NCBI RefSeq assembly: GCF_963977235.1 | Contig: NZ_CAXBOD010000017.1 | Span: 11,524-75,523 of the forward strand | From: Albimonas sp963977235 | GTDB taxonomy: Bacteria > Pseudomonadota > Alphaproteobacteria > Rhodobacterales > Rhodobacteraceae | Direction of reading: 5' to 3' | DNA length: 64,000 bases | Shown here: piece by piece, positions 8,907 through 16,916 of the stretch | Numbering within the stretch: position 1 is the first letter of the stretch | How the letters are laid out: every line of letters starts with the position of its first letter | Notes under the pieces: model-generated | Database searches by the model: none | Told to the model about the DNA's origin: nothing | What the model saw: only the letters and a program-made list of their open reading frames with translations | Translations under genes and position numbers: made by a program

Positions 8907-9533
8907 ATGGATCTCGGGATGTGGCTGGCCTTTGCGGCGGCGAGCGCGGTGCTGGTGGCGATCCCCGGTCCGACGGTGCTGCTGGTGGTGGGCTTCGCGC
9001 TGGGCGAGGGGCGCCGCTCGGTCCCCGCCGCGGCGGCGGGGGTGACGCTGGGCGACCTGATCGCGACCTCGGTCTCGCTGGCCGGCATGGGAGCGGTGCT
9101 GGCGGCCTCGGCGATGCTCTACACGGGCGTGAAATGGGCCGGCGCGGCCTATCTCGTCTGGCTGGGCGTGAAGATGTGGCGCGGAGCGCGCGAGGCCGAG
9201 GCCGGGCGCGCGCTCGCCCGCCGCGCCGCCTCGCGCGGGCGCATGTTCCGCCAGGCTTTCCTGGTGACGCTGCTCAACCCCAAGGGCCTGGTGTTCTTCG
9301 TGGCCTTCGCCCCGCAGTTCATCGACCCCGCCCGCGGCTATGCCCAGCAGGCCGCGATCCTGGTGGCCACCTTCACCGTGATCGGGGCTGCGAACGCCGT
9401 GCTCTGGGGCCTCGCGGCCGGCGAGATGCGGGCCCGCGTGGCGCGTCCGGGCGTGATGACCTGGATGGGCCGCATCGGCGGCGGCGGGCTGATCGGCGCC
9501 GGCGCCCTGACCGCGCTGAGCCAGCGGGCCTGA
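8907..9533 (+). CDS. LysE/RhtB family amino acid exporter
   Basis: A 208-residue inner-membrane protein with about six hydrophobic segments. The family signature is present at the N-terminus: LVAIPGPTVLLVVGFALGEG, followed by a Gly-rich second segment that includes GVTLGDL. The middle segment FLVTLLNPKGLVFFVAF with the conserved N-P-K is also typical. Members export amino acids or related metabolites such as homoserine or threonine; the substrate is not deducible. The ATG at 8907 has an ideal AGGAGGA ribosome site. It is convergent with the LysR gene that follows, so it is an isolated unit. Confidence 0.9.
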   Translation: MDLGMWLAFAAASAVLVAIPGPTVLLVVGFALGEGRRSVPAAAAGVTLGDLIATSVSLAGMGAVLAASAMLYTGVKWAGAAYLVWLGVKMWRGAREAEAGRALARRAASRGRMFRQAFLVTLLNPKGLVFFVAFAPQFIDPARGYAQQAAILVATFTVIGAANAVLWGLAAGEMRARVARPGVMTWMGRIGGGGLIGAGALTALSQRA

Positions 9534-9570
9534 GGCCCCTCGGCCCGGCGCGGCCCCGCCGCGGGCGACC

Positions 9571-10479
9571 TCACCCCGCCCCGAAGCGGTCCTCGAGGCT
9601 GCGGGTCACCTGGTCGGCGAAGCGGGCGGCGGCGACCGACAGGCTGCGCCCCTTCAGCTGCCCGAAATACAGCGCGCCGGCCTGCACGTCGCGGGCGGCG
9701 ACGGCCAGGCTGACCACGCCCTCGCGCTCGCCCTCGCGCGGGGCGCCCACGTCGATCTGGAAGGCGACGGTGCGGCTGCGGGCGACGTGGGCCTTGAGGT
9801 ATTCGAAACTGTTGCTCTCCAGCTCCGGCGTCGCGGCAAAGCCCCTGGCGGCCAGCGACCGCTCGATCAGCAGGCGGCCGCCGAAGGCGCGGGTGGGCAG
9901 GGCCAGCGGGTACTCCAGGCACTCGCGCAGGCGCAGCTCCCCGCGGGCGGCGAGCGGGTGGTCGGCGGCCATGATCGCGCGGATCGGCTGGGGGACCGCG
10001 ATCAGGATCTCGAACGGCGGCGGGCCCGCGGCGTCGAAAACCAGCGCGAGATCCACCAGGTAGGCCTCCAGCGCCGCGGCGGCCGCGCCATGCTCCTGCA
10101 CCATCACCTCGAAGCTCACCGCCGGGAAGGCGGCGCAGTAGCGGCCGATCTCCTCGGGCAGGAAATAGGGCGTCAGCGCCTGCGAACAGGCCACCGAGAC
10201 ATGCCCCCGCCGCACCCCCGTCAGATCCGCGAGGCGCGAGCGCAGCCGGTCCGTCTCGGCCAGCTGCTGGCGGATGTGGTGGATCGCCAGCTCTCCGGCC
10301 GCGTTCAGGCGCACCCCGTGGGGGAGGCGTTCGAAGATCGGCTCGCCCAGCTCCTCCTCGAAGGCGGTCAGGCGGCGCTGCACGGCCGAGGCGGTGATCG
10401 CCATCGCCTCCCCCGCCCGCCGGATCGAGCCCAGGCGCGCCACCGCGTCGATCAGGCGGAAGGTGGTCAGGTGCTTCAT
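9571..10479 (-). CDS. LysR family transcriptional regulator, divergent to the ring-amide catabolic operon
   Basis: A 302-residue regulator with an N-terminal winged helix-turn-helix (residues 1-60, FRLIDAVARLGSIRRAGEAM, then SAVQRRLTAFEEELG) and a C-terminal periplasmic-binding-like effector domain (~90-295). It is transcribed away from the ABC transporter/amidohydrolase operon that starts 142 bp away, the standard arrangement for a LysR activator that controls its neighbour and itself in response to a pathway compound. The ligand is therefore probably the operon's heterocyclic substrate or a product, which is an inference from position. Confidence 0.9.
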   Translation of the reverse strand: MKHLTTFRLIDAVARLGSIRRAGEAMAITASAVQRRLTAFEEELGEPIFERLPHGVRLNAAGELAIHHIRQQLAETDRLRSRLADLTGVRRGHVSVACSQALTPYFLPEEIGRYCAAFPAVSFEVMVQEHGAAAAALEAYLVDLALVFDAAGPPPFEILIAVPQPIRAIMAADHPLAARGELRLRECLEYPLALPTRAFGGRLLIERSLAARGFAATPELESNSFEYLKAHVARSRTVAFQIDVGAPREGEREGVVSLAVAARDVQAGALYFGQLKGRSLSVAAARFADQVTRSLEDRFGAG

Positions 10480-10621
10480 CGCGCCCCTCGTGTCGCGTTT
10501 TCGGCAACGTCCTCCCGCACAAGCAGCACAAGACGGCAACGCTGTGCAAGGGCAGACTGCGCCCCAGAAGACCGGAGCCCGCCGGTCCGCCTCGCAGCCC
10601 TTCCGACAGACGGAGACCCCG
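10480..10621. promoter_or_regulatory. divergent LysR/operon control region
   Basis: The 142-bp gap contains two identical CGGCAACG octamers (10502-10509 and 10534-10541), 32 bp or about three helical turns apart, and two GCACAAG-like repeats between them. This phasing fits binding sites for a multimeric regulator such as the adjacent LysR protein. No clear -35/-10 pair is assigned. Confidence 0.45.
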
Positions 10622-11671
10622 ATGAGCCTCACCCGCCGGTCCCTCCTGCGCCGCACGGCCGCCCTTGGCGGCGCCGCCGCGGCCGCCTCGCTGTTCTCGC
10701 CCGCCCTCGTCCGCGCCCAGACGCCGGTGCGCATGGTGCTCAACTGGCGCTACCAGGGCCCGCAGTCCTGGTTCTTCCTCGCCCAGGATCGCGGCTACTT
10801 CGCCGACGCGGGCATCGAGATGATCATCGACCAGGGCAACGGCTCGGGCGCCGCGGTGGGCGCGGTCGCCTCGGGCTCCTACGACGTGGGCTTCGGCGAC
10901 GTGAACGCGCTGATCCAGCTCGCCGCGCAGAAGCCCGACGAGGCCCCGATCTGCGTCTACCAGATGTACAACAAGCCCCCCTTCACCGTGGGCGTGATGG
11001 CCGACAGCGGCATCGAGACGGCCAAGGATCTCGAGGGCAAGAAGCTGGGCGGATCGGCCAACGACGGCGCGCTGAAGCTGTGGCCGGCCTTCGTGAAGAT
11101 CGCGGGGCTGGATGACTCGGGCATCGAGATCACCAACTTCCAGCCCAACCTGCGCGAGCAGATGCTCAAGGGCGGGCAGGTCGACGGGGTCTTCGGCTAC
11201 GTCAACACGATCCGCTTCTCGGCCAAGCTCTCGGGCATGGATCCCGACACGGACATCCGCTTCATCAACTACGGCGACTACGGCATGGACCTCTATTCCA
11301 ACGGCCTGATCGTGCCCAAGGCGATGACGCAGGAGCAGCCCGAACTCGTCTCGGGCATGGTCGAGGCGATCAACAGGGGCGTGGCCGACACGCTCGCCGA
11401 CATGGACGCGGCCGTGGACTCGGTGGCCGAGCGCGAGCCCCTGATCAACAAGGCGATCGAGAAGGAGCGCCTGATCGCCACCCTGCAGGACGAGATGAAC
11501 CACCCTGAGCTCGCCGAATACGGCCTCGGCGCCGTCGACCCCGAGCGCTTCGCCAAGGCCATCGACATCGTGGTCGAGGCGAACGGCCTGCCGCGCACGC
11601 CGGAGGTGTCGGAGATCTACACCGACGCCTTCCTGCCGCCGATGTCCGAGCGCATCACCAAGCTGCTCTGA
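10622..11671 (+). CDS. ABC transporter substrate-binding protein, NMT1/THI5-like (Tat-exported)
   Basis: A 349-residue periplasmic binding protein. The N-terminus has a twin-arginine motif (TRRSLLRRTAALGG) and an Ala cleavage region ending VRAQ, so it is exported folded. The body matches the NMT1/SsuA/TauA/ThiY class: RMVLNWRYQGPQ at the mature start, AGIEMIIDQGNGS, DVGFGDVNALI, and a Gly/Ser ligand loop near LGGSANDGALK. Proteins of this class bind thiamine pyrimidines, sulfonates or riboflavin-like rings. Together with the ATPase (14041) and permease (14853) it forms a complete importer, and the ring-opening enzymes in the same operon suggest a pyrimidine- or triazine-like ligand. Its stop overlaps the SDR start (TGATG). 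Confidence 0.88.
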   Translation: MSLTRRSLLRRTAALGGAAAAASLFSPALVRAQTPVRMVLNWRYQGPQSWFFLAQDRGYFADAGIEMIIDQGNGSGAAVGAVASGSYDVGFGDVNALIQLAAQKPDEAPICVYQMYNKPPFTVGVMADSGIETAKDLEGKKLGGSANDGALKLWPAFVKIAGLDDSGIEITNFQPNLREQMLKGGQVDGVFGYVNTIRFSAKLSGMDPDTDIRFINYGDYGMDLYSNGLIVPKAMTQEQPELVSGMVEAINRGVADTLADMDAAVDSVAEREPLINKAIEKERLIATLQDEMNHPELAEYGLGAVDPERFAKAIDIVVEANGLPRTPEVSEIYTDAFLPPMSERITKLL

Positions 11672-12465
11672 TGGACCTGATGCTGAGAGGCCTCCGGGTC
11701 GCGATCACCGGCCCCGCCAAGGGCATGGGCGCCGCGATCACGCTGGCCTTCGCGGAGGAGGGGGCGGACCTCGCCCTCTTCGCCCGCGACGTCGCCGCCG
11801 TGGCGCCCATCGCCGACGCCGCCCGCACAAAAGGGGTCCGCGCCGAGATCCTGCCCTGCGACGTCACCGACGCCGCCCGGGTCGAGGCCGCGGTGGCCGA
11901 GGCCGAGACCGCGCTGGGCGGCGCCTTCGACGTGCTGGTCAACGTGGCCGGCGGCTCGGGCCCCATCGGCAAGACGGGGGTCGAGACCACAGCCTCCGAG
12001 TTCGACGAGATCGTGCACCTCAACATGCGCGGGCCGTTCAACATGATCCACGCCGTGGCGCCGGGGATGATCGCCCGTGGCGCTGGCCGGATCGTCAACG
12101 TGGGCGGCACGTTCGGGATGCGCGGCCGGGCGATGCGGCTGGCCTATTCCTCGTCCAAGTGGGGGCTGCGCGGGATCACCAAGTCCTTCGCGCTGGAGCT
12201 CGGGCCCCATGGCATCGCGGTGAACACGGTCGCGCCCGGCATGGTCGACGGCCCCCGCTTTCGCGACAAGGTCGTGCCCGACGTCGCCGCCCGGCACGGC
12301 ATTACCGAGGACGAGGCGCTGGCGCTGCACGCCTCCGACTACGCCCTGCGCCGGATCTCGACCGACCGAGACGTGGCCGACGCCGTCCTGTTCCTCGCCT
12401 CCGACCGGGCGCGCCAGATCACCGGCGCGGACCTCGCGGTCGACGGCGGCTGGGCCGCCCTGTGA
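11671..12465 (+). CDS. short-chain dehydrogenase/reductase (SDR)
   Basis: A 264-residue classical SDR. The cofactor motif is TGPAKGMG (residues 13-20), NVAGGSG follows at ~91, and the active-site pair is Tyr159/Lys163 (AYSSSKWG). The usual catalytic Ser in the strand before the Tyr is not evident: that position reads NVGGTFG, so Thr147 or a Gly replaces it. The C-terminus ADLAVDGGWA is typical. It probably oxidises or reduces a hydroxyl/keto group on the operon's substrate with NAD(P). It overlaps the preceding gene by one base and the amidohydrolase starts 8 bp later, so it belongs to the operon. Confidence 0.88.
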   Translation: MDLMLRGLRVAITGPAKGMGAAITLAFAEEGADLALFARDVAAVAPIADAARTKGVRAEILPCDVTDAARVEAAVAEAETALGGAFDVLVNVAGGSGPIGKTGVETTASEFDEIVHLNMRGPFNMIHAVAPGMIARGAGRIVNVGGTFGMRGRAMRLAYSSSKWGLRGITKSFALELGPHGIAVNTVAPGMVDGPRFRDKVVPDVAARHGITEDEALALHASDYALRRISTDRDVADAVLFLASDRARQITGADLAVDGGWAAL

Positions 12466-12473
12466 GAGACCCG

Positions 12474-13892
12474 ATGACCGCAGACCTGATCCTGAGCGGA
12501 GGCCTCGTCGTCTCCGAGACCGCCGTCGACCGCGCCGACGTCGCCATCAAGGACGGCGAGATCCTCGCCGTCGGCGCGCCCGAAGCGATGCCCCCGGCCG
12601 CCGAGAGGGTGGACGTGAGCGGCCTCCACCTCCTGCCGGGCGCCATCGACGTTCACGTCCACTTCCGCGACCCCGGCTACACCCACAAGGAGGACTGGGA
12701 GAGCGGCGGCGCCGCCGCCGCCATGGGGGGCGTCACGACCGTCTTCGAGATGCCCAACACCGTCCCCCCCACAGCCACGCCCGAGGCGCTGGCCGACAAG
12801 GCCGCCATCGCGGGCGCCAAGAGCTGCGTCGACTTCGGCCTCTACGCCCTGCTGGGCGAGGAGACGCTGGACCGCGTCCAGGCGCTGGCCGACGCCGGCG
12901 CCAACGCCTTCAAGCTCTACATGGGCAACACGTTTGGGAATCTCCCCAGTCCCTCCACCGGGGCGATGCTGGAGTGCTTCGAGAAGGCGGCGCTGACCGG
13001 CCTGCGCGTCTCGCTGCACGCCGAGACCGCCTCGATCATGGCCCGCCGCGAGGCCGCCCTGAAGGCCGCCGGTCGGACCGCGCCGCTCGACCACATCCTC
13101 GCCCGCCCCGAGGTCGTCGCCATCGAGGCCGTCGCCCGCGCCGCGATCCTCGCCGAGTGGACCGGCGCCCGCATCCATATCCTGCACATCTCCTCGGCGG
13201 GCGAGCTTCGCCCGCTCACCGAGGCCAAGGCCCGCGGCGTCGACGTCACCGGCGAGACCTGCCCCTGCTACCTGTTCCTCGACTCGTCGGACTACGCCCG
13301 CTGCGGCGGCGTGATCCGGGTGAACCCGCCGGTGCGGGAGAAGAAGGACGCCGAGGGCATCCTCGCCGCGCTGAAATCCGGAGTGGTGGACATGATCGCC
13401 ACCGACCACGCCCCCCACACGCCGGAGGAAAAACTGCGGCCGAACATCTGGGACGTCGACTGCGGCTTCCCGGGCGTCGAGACCCAGATGCCGCTGATGC
13501 TGACCCGAGTGGCGGCGGGCGACGTCTCGATCATGGACTACGTGCGCATGTCCGCCGGGGCCCCCGCGCGCAGCTTCGGTCTGTGGCCGGCGAAGGGCCG
13601 CATCGCCCCCGGCGCCCATGCCGACATCGCCTGCGTCGACCTCGCCCGGCGCGAGACGATCCGGGCCGAAAACCTCCACTCCCGCTCCCGCATCACGCCG
13701 TTCGAGGGCGTCGAGACCGTCGGCGCCCCCGTCCACACCCTCGTCCGCGGCGCCTTCGTCCAGCGCGACCGCAAGCTGGTCCCCGGCATGCAGGGCCACG
13801 GCCGGCAGGTCACCGACATCCAGCGCATGCCCGCGCCTGCGCCGCGCAACGTGGCGCTGTCGCTGGCCAAACTCACCGGAGGCGCCCGATGA
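12474..13892 (+). CDS. dihydroorotase/hydantoinase-like cyclic amidohydrolase
   Basis: A 472-residue TIM-barrel metalloenzyme of the dihydroorotase-allantoinase-dihydropyrimidinase group, which hydrolyses cyclic amide bonds. The binuclear metal site is complete: H61 and H63 (DVHVHFRDPGYTH), carboxylated Lys147 (AFKLYMG), H182 (SLHAE), H238 (ILHIS) and D311 (ATDHAPHT). The motif MPNTVPPT and the short-loop length favour a dihydroorotase/allantoinase-like member over a dihydropyrimidinase. Because it sits in a transporter-linked catabolic operon and not with pyr genes, biosynthetic dihydroorotase is unlikely. A second ring-opening enzyme of another fold is encoded by the same operon. The ATG at 12474 lies 8 bp after the SDR stop. 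Confidence 0.88.
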   Translation: MTADLILSGGLVVSETAVDRADVAIKDGEILAVGAPEAMPPAAERVDVSGLHLLPGAIDVHVHFRDPGYTHKEDWESGGAAAAMGGVTTVFEMPNTVPPTATPEALADKAAIAGAKSCVDFGLYALLGEETLDRVQALADAGANAFKLYMGNTFGNLPSPSTGAMLECFEKAALTGLRVSLHAETASIMARREAALKAAGRTAPLDHILARPEVVAIEAVARAAILAEWTGARIHILHISSAGELRPLTEAKARGVDVTGETCPCYLFLDSSDYARCGGVIRVNPPVREKKDAEGILAALKSGVVDMIATDHAPHTPEEKLRPNIWDVDCGFPGVETQMPLMLTRVAAGDVSIMDYVRMSAGAPARSFGLWPAKGRIAPGAHADIACVDLARRETIRAENLHSRSRITPFEGVETVGAPVHTLVRGAFVQRDRKLVPGMQGHGRQVTDIQRMPAPAPRNVALSLAKLTGGAR

Positions 13893-13948
13893 CCCGGGCC
13901 GACGGCGCCTCGCCCCCCCGGCCCTGCGCCACGACCGCCCTCCGCGGC

Positions 13949-13969
13949 GCCCCGGGCCTGACCCGGGGC
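13949..13969. repeat. dispersed GCCCCGGG palindrome, copy 2
   Basis: Perfect 8-bp arms GCCCCGGG/CCCGGGGC with spacer CCTGA. It is 23 bp from copy 3, giving two adjacent hairpins. Confidence 0.85.
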
Positions 13970-13992
13970 CTCTCGCCCGCCCGCCGCAGGAG

Positions 13993-14013
13993 GCCCCGGG
14001 TCGAGCCCGGGGC
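13993..14013. repeat. dispersed GCCCCGGG palindrome, copy 3
   Basis: Perfect 8-bp arms with spacer TCGAG. Copies 2 and 3 can also pair with each other to form a larger structure. Confidence 0.85.
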
Positions 14014-14040
14014 CCCCGCCCGACCCGAAGGGAGCGCCGA

Positions 14041-14856
14041 ATGACCGCGCAGGTGAAATTCGAGAACGTCTCCTTCGCCTACGACGTGGGCGAGGAACAG
14101 ACGCTGGCCCTGCAGCCGACCTCGCTCGAGGCGCCCAAGGGCGACTTCATCGCGCTGGTCGGCCCCTCGGGCTGCGGCAAGTCCACGATCCTCAAGCTGG
14201 TGTCCGAGCTGCTGGCCCCCACCTCCGGCCACATCCTCTTCGCAGGCCGCGAGCTGGGGGCCGAGCCGGTGCGCGTGGGCATGGCCTTCCAGTCCGCCAG
14301 CCTGCTGCCGTGGCTGACGATCCGCGACAACGTCATGCTGCCCCTCAAGATCGTGCCGCCGTTCCGCGCCCACTACCGCGCCAGGCGCCGGGGCGAGTAT
14401 CGCGACCGGGTCGACGCGCTGCTGGCCCAGGTCGGGCTGCTGGACTTCGCCGACAAGCACCCCTGGCAGCTCTCGGGGGGCATGCAGCAGCGCGCCAACC
14501 TCTGCCGCGCGCTGGTCCACGACCCCGACCTGCTGCTGCTGGACGAGCCCTTCGGCGCGCTCGACCAGTTCACCCGCGAGGAGCTGTGGTCGACCCTCCA
14601 GGACCTGTGGATGGCCCGCGGCTCGACGGTCCTTCTGGTCACTCACGACCTGCGCGAGGCGGCGTTCCTCGCCAACCGCATCTGCGTGATGTCCGCCCGC
14701 CCGGGCCGGATCATCGAGGACCGCACGGTCGACACGCCGCGCCCGCGCGAGATCGCCCAGACCTTCCGGCCCGAGTTCGTCTCGATCGTCGAGCAGCTGC
14801 GCGAGCTGATCGTGCATCCCCCCGCCGCCGCCAGCCTGAAGGAGGCCGCGCAATGA
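14041..14856 (+). CDS. ABC transporter ATP-binding protein (Tau/Ssu/NMT1 type)
   Basis: A 271-residue ATPase that powers the importer. Walker A is GPSGCGKST (~residue 41), the Q-loop AFQSASLLPW, the signature LSGGMQQR, Walker B LLLLDEPFGALD and the switch His LLVTHDL. The family is that of taurine, sulfonate and nitrate transporters. It overlaps the permease gene by four bases (ATGA), so the two are translationally coupled. The matching binding protein is the first gene of the operon, with the catabolic enzymes placed between them. Confidence 0.93.
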   Translation: MTAQVKFENVSFAYDVGEEQTLALQPTSLEAPKGDFIALVGPSGCGKSTILKLVSELLAPTSGHILFAGRELGAEPVRVGMAFQSASLLPWLTIRDNVMLPLKIVPPFRAHYRARRRGEYRDRVDALLAQVGLLDFADKHPWQLSGGMQQRANLCRALVHDPDLLLLDEPFGALDQFTREELWSTLQDLWMARGSTVLLVTHDLREAAFLANRICVMSARPGRIIEDRTVDTPRPREIAQTFRPEFVSIVEQLRELIVHPPAAASLKEAAQ

Positions 14857-15611
14857 CGCCGATGCAGAGGAAATTCGCCTCCGCCGGGCTGATCGTGGCG
14901 GTGTTCGTGTTCTGGGAGCTGGTCTGCCTGGTCTTCGGCATCTCCGACCTGGTGCTGCCGCGGCCCACGCAGGTGGTCGCGACCTTCGTCGAATACGCCC
15001 CCGCAATCTGGCCCCACGCCTGGCAGACCCTCTACACCACGCTTGTGGGCTTTGCGGGCGGGGTGGTGATCGGGCTGGCGCTGGGGGTGCTGATCGGCTC
15101 CTCGAAACTGGCCTTCGACACCGCCTATCCGCTGCTGGTGGGGATCTCGTCCATCCCCAAGGTCGCGGTGGTGCCGATCTTCGTCCTCTGGTTCGGCGCG
15201 GGCACGGCGCCCGCGATCCTCACCGCGATGATCATCTGCATCTTCCCGATCGTGGTGAACGTGGCGACCGGCATCGCCACCGTCGAGCCCGAGCTCGAGG
15301 ACGTGATGAAGGCGATGAAGGCCTCGCGCCGCGACATCCTGTGGAACGTGGGGCTGCCGCGCTCGATGCCCTATTTCTTCGCCTCGCTGAAGGTGGCGAT
15401 CACGCTCAGCTTCGTGGGCTCGGTCATCGCCGAGACGGTGGCCTCCAACAAGGGGATCGGGAACATGATGATGATCGCCTCCTCAATGTTCAACGTGCCG
15501 ATGGTCTTCGCGGGTCTGCTTGTGCTCTCGGTGATGGGGGTGACGCTTTATGCGATCTTCTCGCTGATCGAGCGGCGGGTGGCCGGCTGGGCGATGCGGA
15601 AGGAGCTGTGA
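14853..15611 (+). CDS. ABC transporter permease (SsuC/TauC type)
   Basis: A 252-residue inner-membrane permease with about six hydrophobic segments. The coupling helix region EAA-like motif reads EDVMKAMKASRRDILWNVGLP, which is where the ATPase docks. The N-terminus starts with a short basic segment before the first membrane helix (GLIVAVFVFWELVCLVFG). It overlaps the ATPase gene by 4 bp and the ring-opening hydrolase by 1 bp. Homodimers of such permeases form the channel of NMT1/Tau-type importers. Confidence 0.92.
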   Translation: MTPMQRKFASAGLIVAVFVFWELVCLVFGISDLVLPRPTQVVATFVEYAPAIWPHAWQTLYTTLVGFAGGVVIGLALGVLIGSSKLAFDTAYPLLVGISSIPKVAVVPIFVLWFGAGTAPAILTAMIICIFPIVVNVATGIATVEPELEDVMKAMKASRRDILWNVGLPRSMPYFFASLKVAITLSFVGSVIAETVASNKGIGNMMMIASSMFNVPMVFAGLLVLSVMGVTLYAIFSLIERRVAGWAMRKEL

Positions 15612-16705
15612 TGGGCCGCGAGACCCGGGTTCGCCGCCTGCCGATGTCGGGACCCGACGACGTCTCGGCAATCCTGGCGGCCGTGGGGCGGGGCGAGATC
15701 GCGCCGAGCGCGATCCGCGCCATCCTCGGCAAGACCGAGGGCAACGGCTGCGTGAACGACTTCACCCGCGGCTATGCGGTGGCCAGCCTGAAGGCGGCGC
15801 TGGCGCCGCTGCTGCCGCCGGGACGGCTGGAGACGATCTCGATGGTGATGTCGGGGGGGACCGAGGGCGGCCTCTCCCCCCACTGGCTGGTCTTCGAGGA
15901 GATCGAGAGCGAGGCCCCCGCCGGCCCGCCCGCGCTCGCCATCGGGGTGGCGCGCACCCGGGCGCTGGCGCCGGGCGAGATCGGCCGGGCCGCGCAGGCC
16001 GACGCGGTGCGCGAGGCGGCCCTCGCCGCAATGGCCGAGGCGGGGATCGAGGACCCCGCCGATGTCCACTACGTGCAGGTGAAGTGCCCCCTGCTGACGG
16101 CCGAGCGGGCGGCCCGCGCCGGCGGTCCCGCGGCGGTGGCCACGACCTCGACGATCAGGAGCATGGGCCTCTCCCGCGGCGCCTCGGCGCTGGGGGTCGC
16201 GCTGGCGCTGGGCGAGGTCGCGCCCGGGGCCGTCACCGACGCCGCAATCTGCGGGGACTGGGGCTTGTGGAGCGGGAGGGCCAGCTGCTCGGCCGGGGTG
16301 GAACTGGAGGATTGCGAGGTCGCGGCGCTGGGCCTCTCCCCCGCCTGGAGCGGCCCGCTGCGCATCGCCCATGCGGTGATGGCGGACGCGATCGACGCGC
16401 CCGCGGCCGCGGGGCTGCTCTCGGCCTTCGATCCCGGCTTCCGCGCCCAGCTGACGGCCGAGGGCGGCGCCCGCTTCGTCGCCCTGCTGGCCAAGGCCGA
16501 GGCCTCCGCCTCCGGCGCCATCCGCGGCGCGCGCCACACGATGCTGGACGATTCCGACATCGCTTCCACCCGCCACGCGCGCGGCTTCGTGGGCGGGATG
16601 CTGGCGGGACTGACCGGGACGACCGAGCTGTTCGTCTCCGGCGGCGCCGAGCACCAGGGCCCCGACGGCGGGGGCCCCTGCGCGGTGATCTGGCGGGACG
16701 ACTGA
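15611..16705 (+). CDS. ring-opening amidohydrolase of the cyanuric acid hydrolase/barbiturase (AtzD/TrzD) family
   Basis: A 364-residue member of the small AtzD/barbiturase family, whose fold consists of three related domains arranged around one active site. Three Lys/Ser pairs typical of the family can be placed by motif: K41 (GKTEGNG) with S81 (SGGTEGG), K158 (VQVKCPLL) with S227 (CSAGVELEDCEV), and K295 with S343 (SGGAEHQGPDGGGP). Known members open cyanuric acid to carboxybiuret or barbiturate to ureidomalonate. Here a dihydroorotase-like amidohydrolase and an importer share the operon, which fits a pyrimidine-type substrate such as barbiturate, but the choice between known activities or a new one is not decidable by eye. 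Its start overlaps the permease stop (TGATG). Confidence 0.88.
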   Translation: MGRETRVRRLPMSGPDDVSAILAAVGRGEIAPSAIRAILGKTEGNGCVNDFTRGYAVASLKAALAPLLPPGRLETISMVMSGGTEGGLSPHWLVFEEIESEAPAGPPALAIGVARTRALAPGEIGRAAQADAVREAALAAMAEAGIEDPADVHYVQVKCPLLTAERAARAGGPAAVATTSTIRSMGLSRGASALGVALALGEVAPGAVTDAAICGDWGLWSGRASCSAGVELEDCEVAALGLSPAWSGPLRIAHAVMADAIDAPAAAGLLSAFDPGFRAQLTAEGGARFVALLAKAEASASGAIRGARHTMLDDSDIASTRHARGFVGGMLAGLTGTTELFVSGGAEHQGPDGGGPCAVIWRDD

Positions 16706-16731
16706 GCGCCGCCGGCCCGCGTCTTTCCACA

Positions 16732-16768
16732 AACGGTCTACAGGCGCCCTGCGGGCGGGCTTGGCTGC
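16732..16768 (-). repeat. 37-bp inverted repeat, left copy
   Basis: The 37 bases are the exact reverse complement of 37371-37407. The copy lies between the convergent ring-opening hydrolase and amidase genes. The flanking bases differ at both ends, so the match is exactly 37 bp. The pair bounds a block containing the amidase, the 11-gene LLM/HyuAB operon, the nitronate monooxygenase and the IclR gene. Confidence 0.95.
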
Positions 16769-16916
16769 GTCGCGCCGGTGGCGGGCGTCTGGGCGCCCCT
16801 CGGAACACGGCCCGCGACGGCGCCGGCGGAAGACGCGCGTCCCCGGCGCCCCCGGCGGCCGCGCCGCGCAGCGCGACGCCGGGCCCGGGCGCGCGACCGC
16901 GTGCGGCGCCTGCGCC

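Larger units (their letters stand above)
13893..14040. other. intra-operon spacer with two palindromes
   Basis: This 148-bp gap interrupts an otherwise overlapping operon. Besides the two 21-bp palindromes (13949-13969 and 13993-14013) it contains the ribosome region GAAGGGAGCG before the ATPase start. The palindromes could fold in the mRNA and give the transporter genes a different stability or expression from the upstream enzymes. Confidence 0.6.

Noticed and set aside
12474..13892. Biosynthetic dihydroorotase (pyrC).
   Set aside because: It sits in a transporter-linked catabolic operon with an SDR and an AtzD-family enzyme, without other pyr genes.
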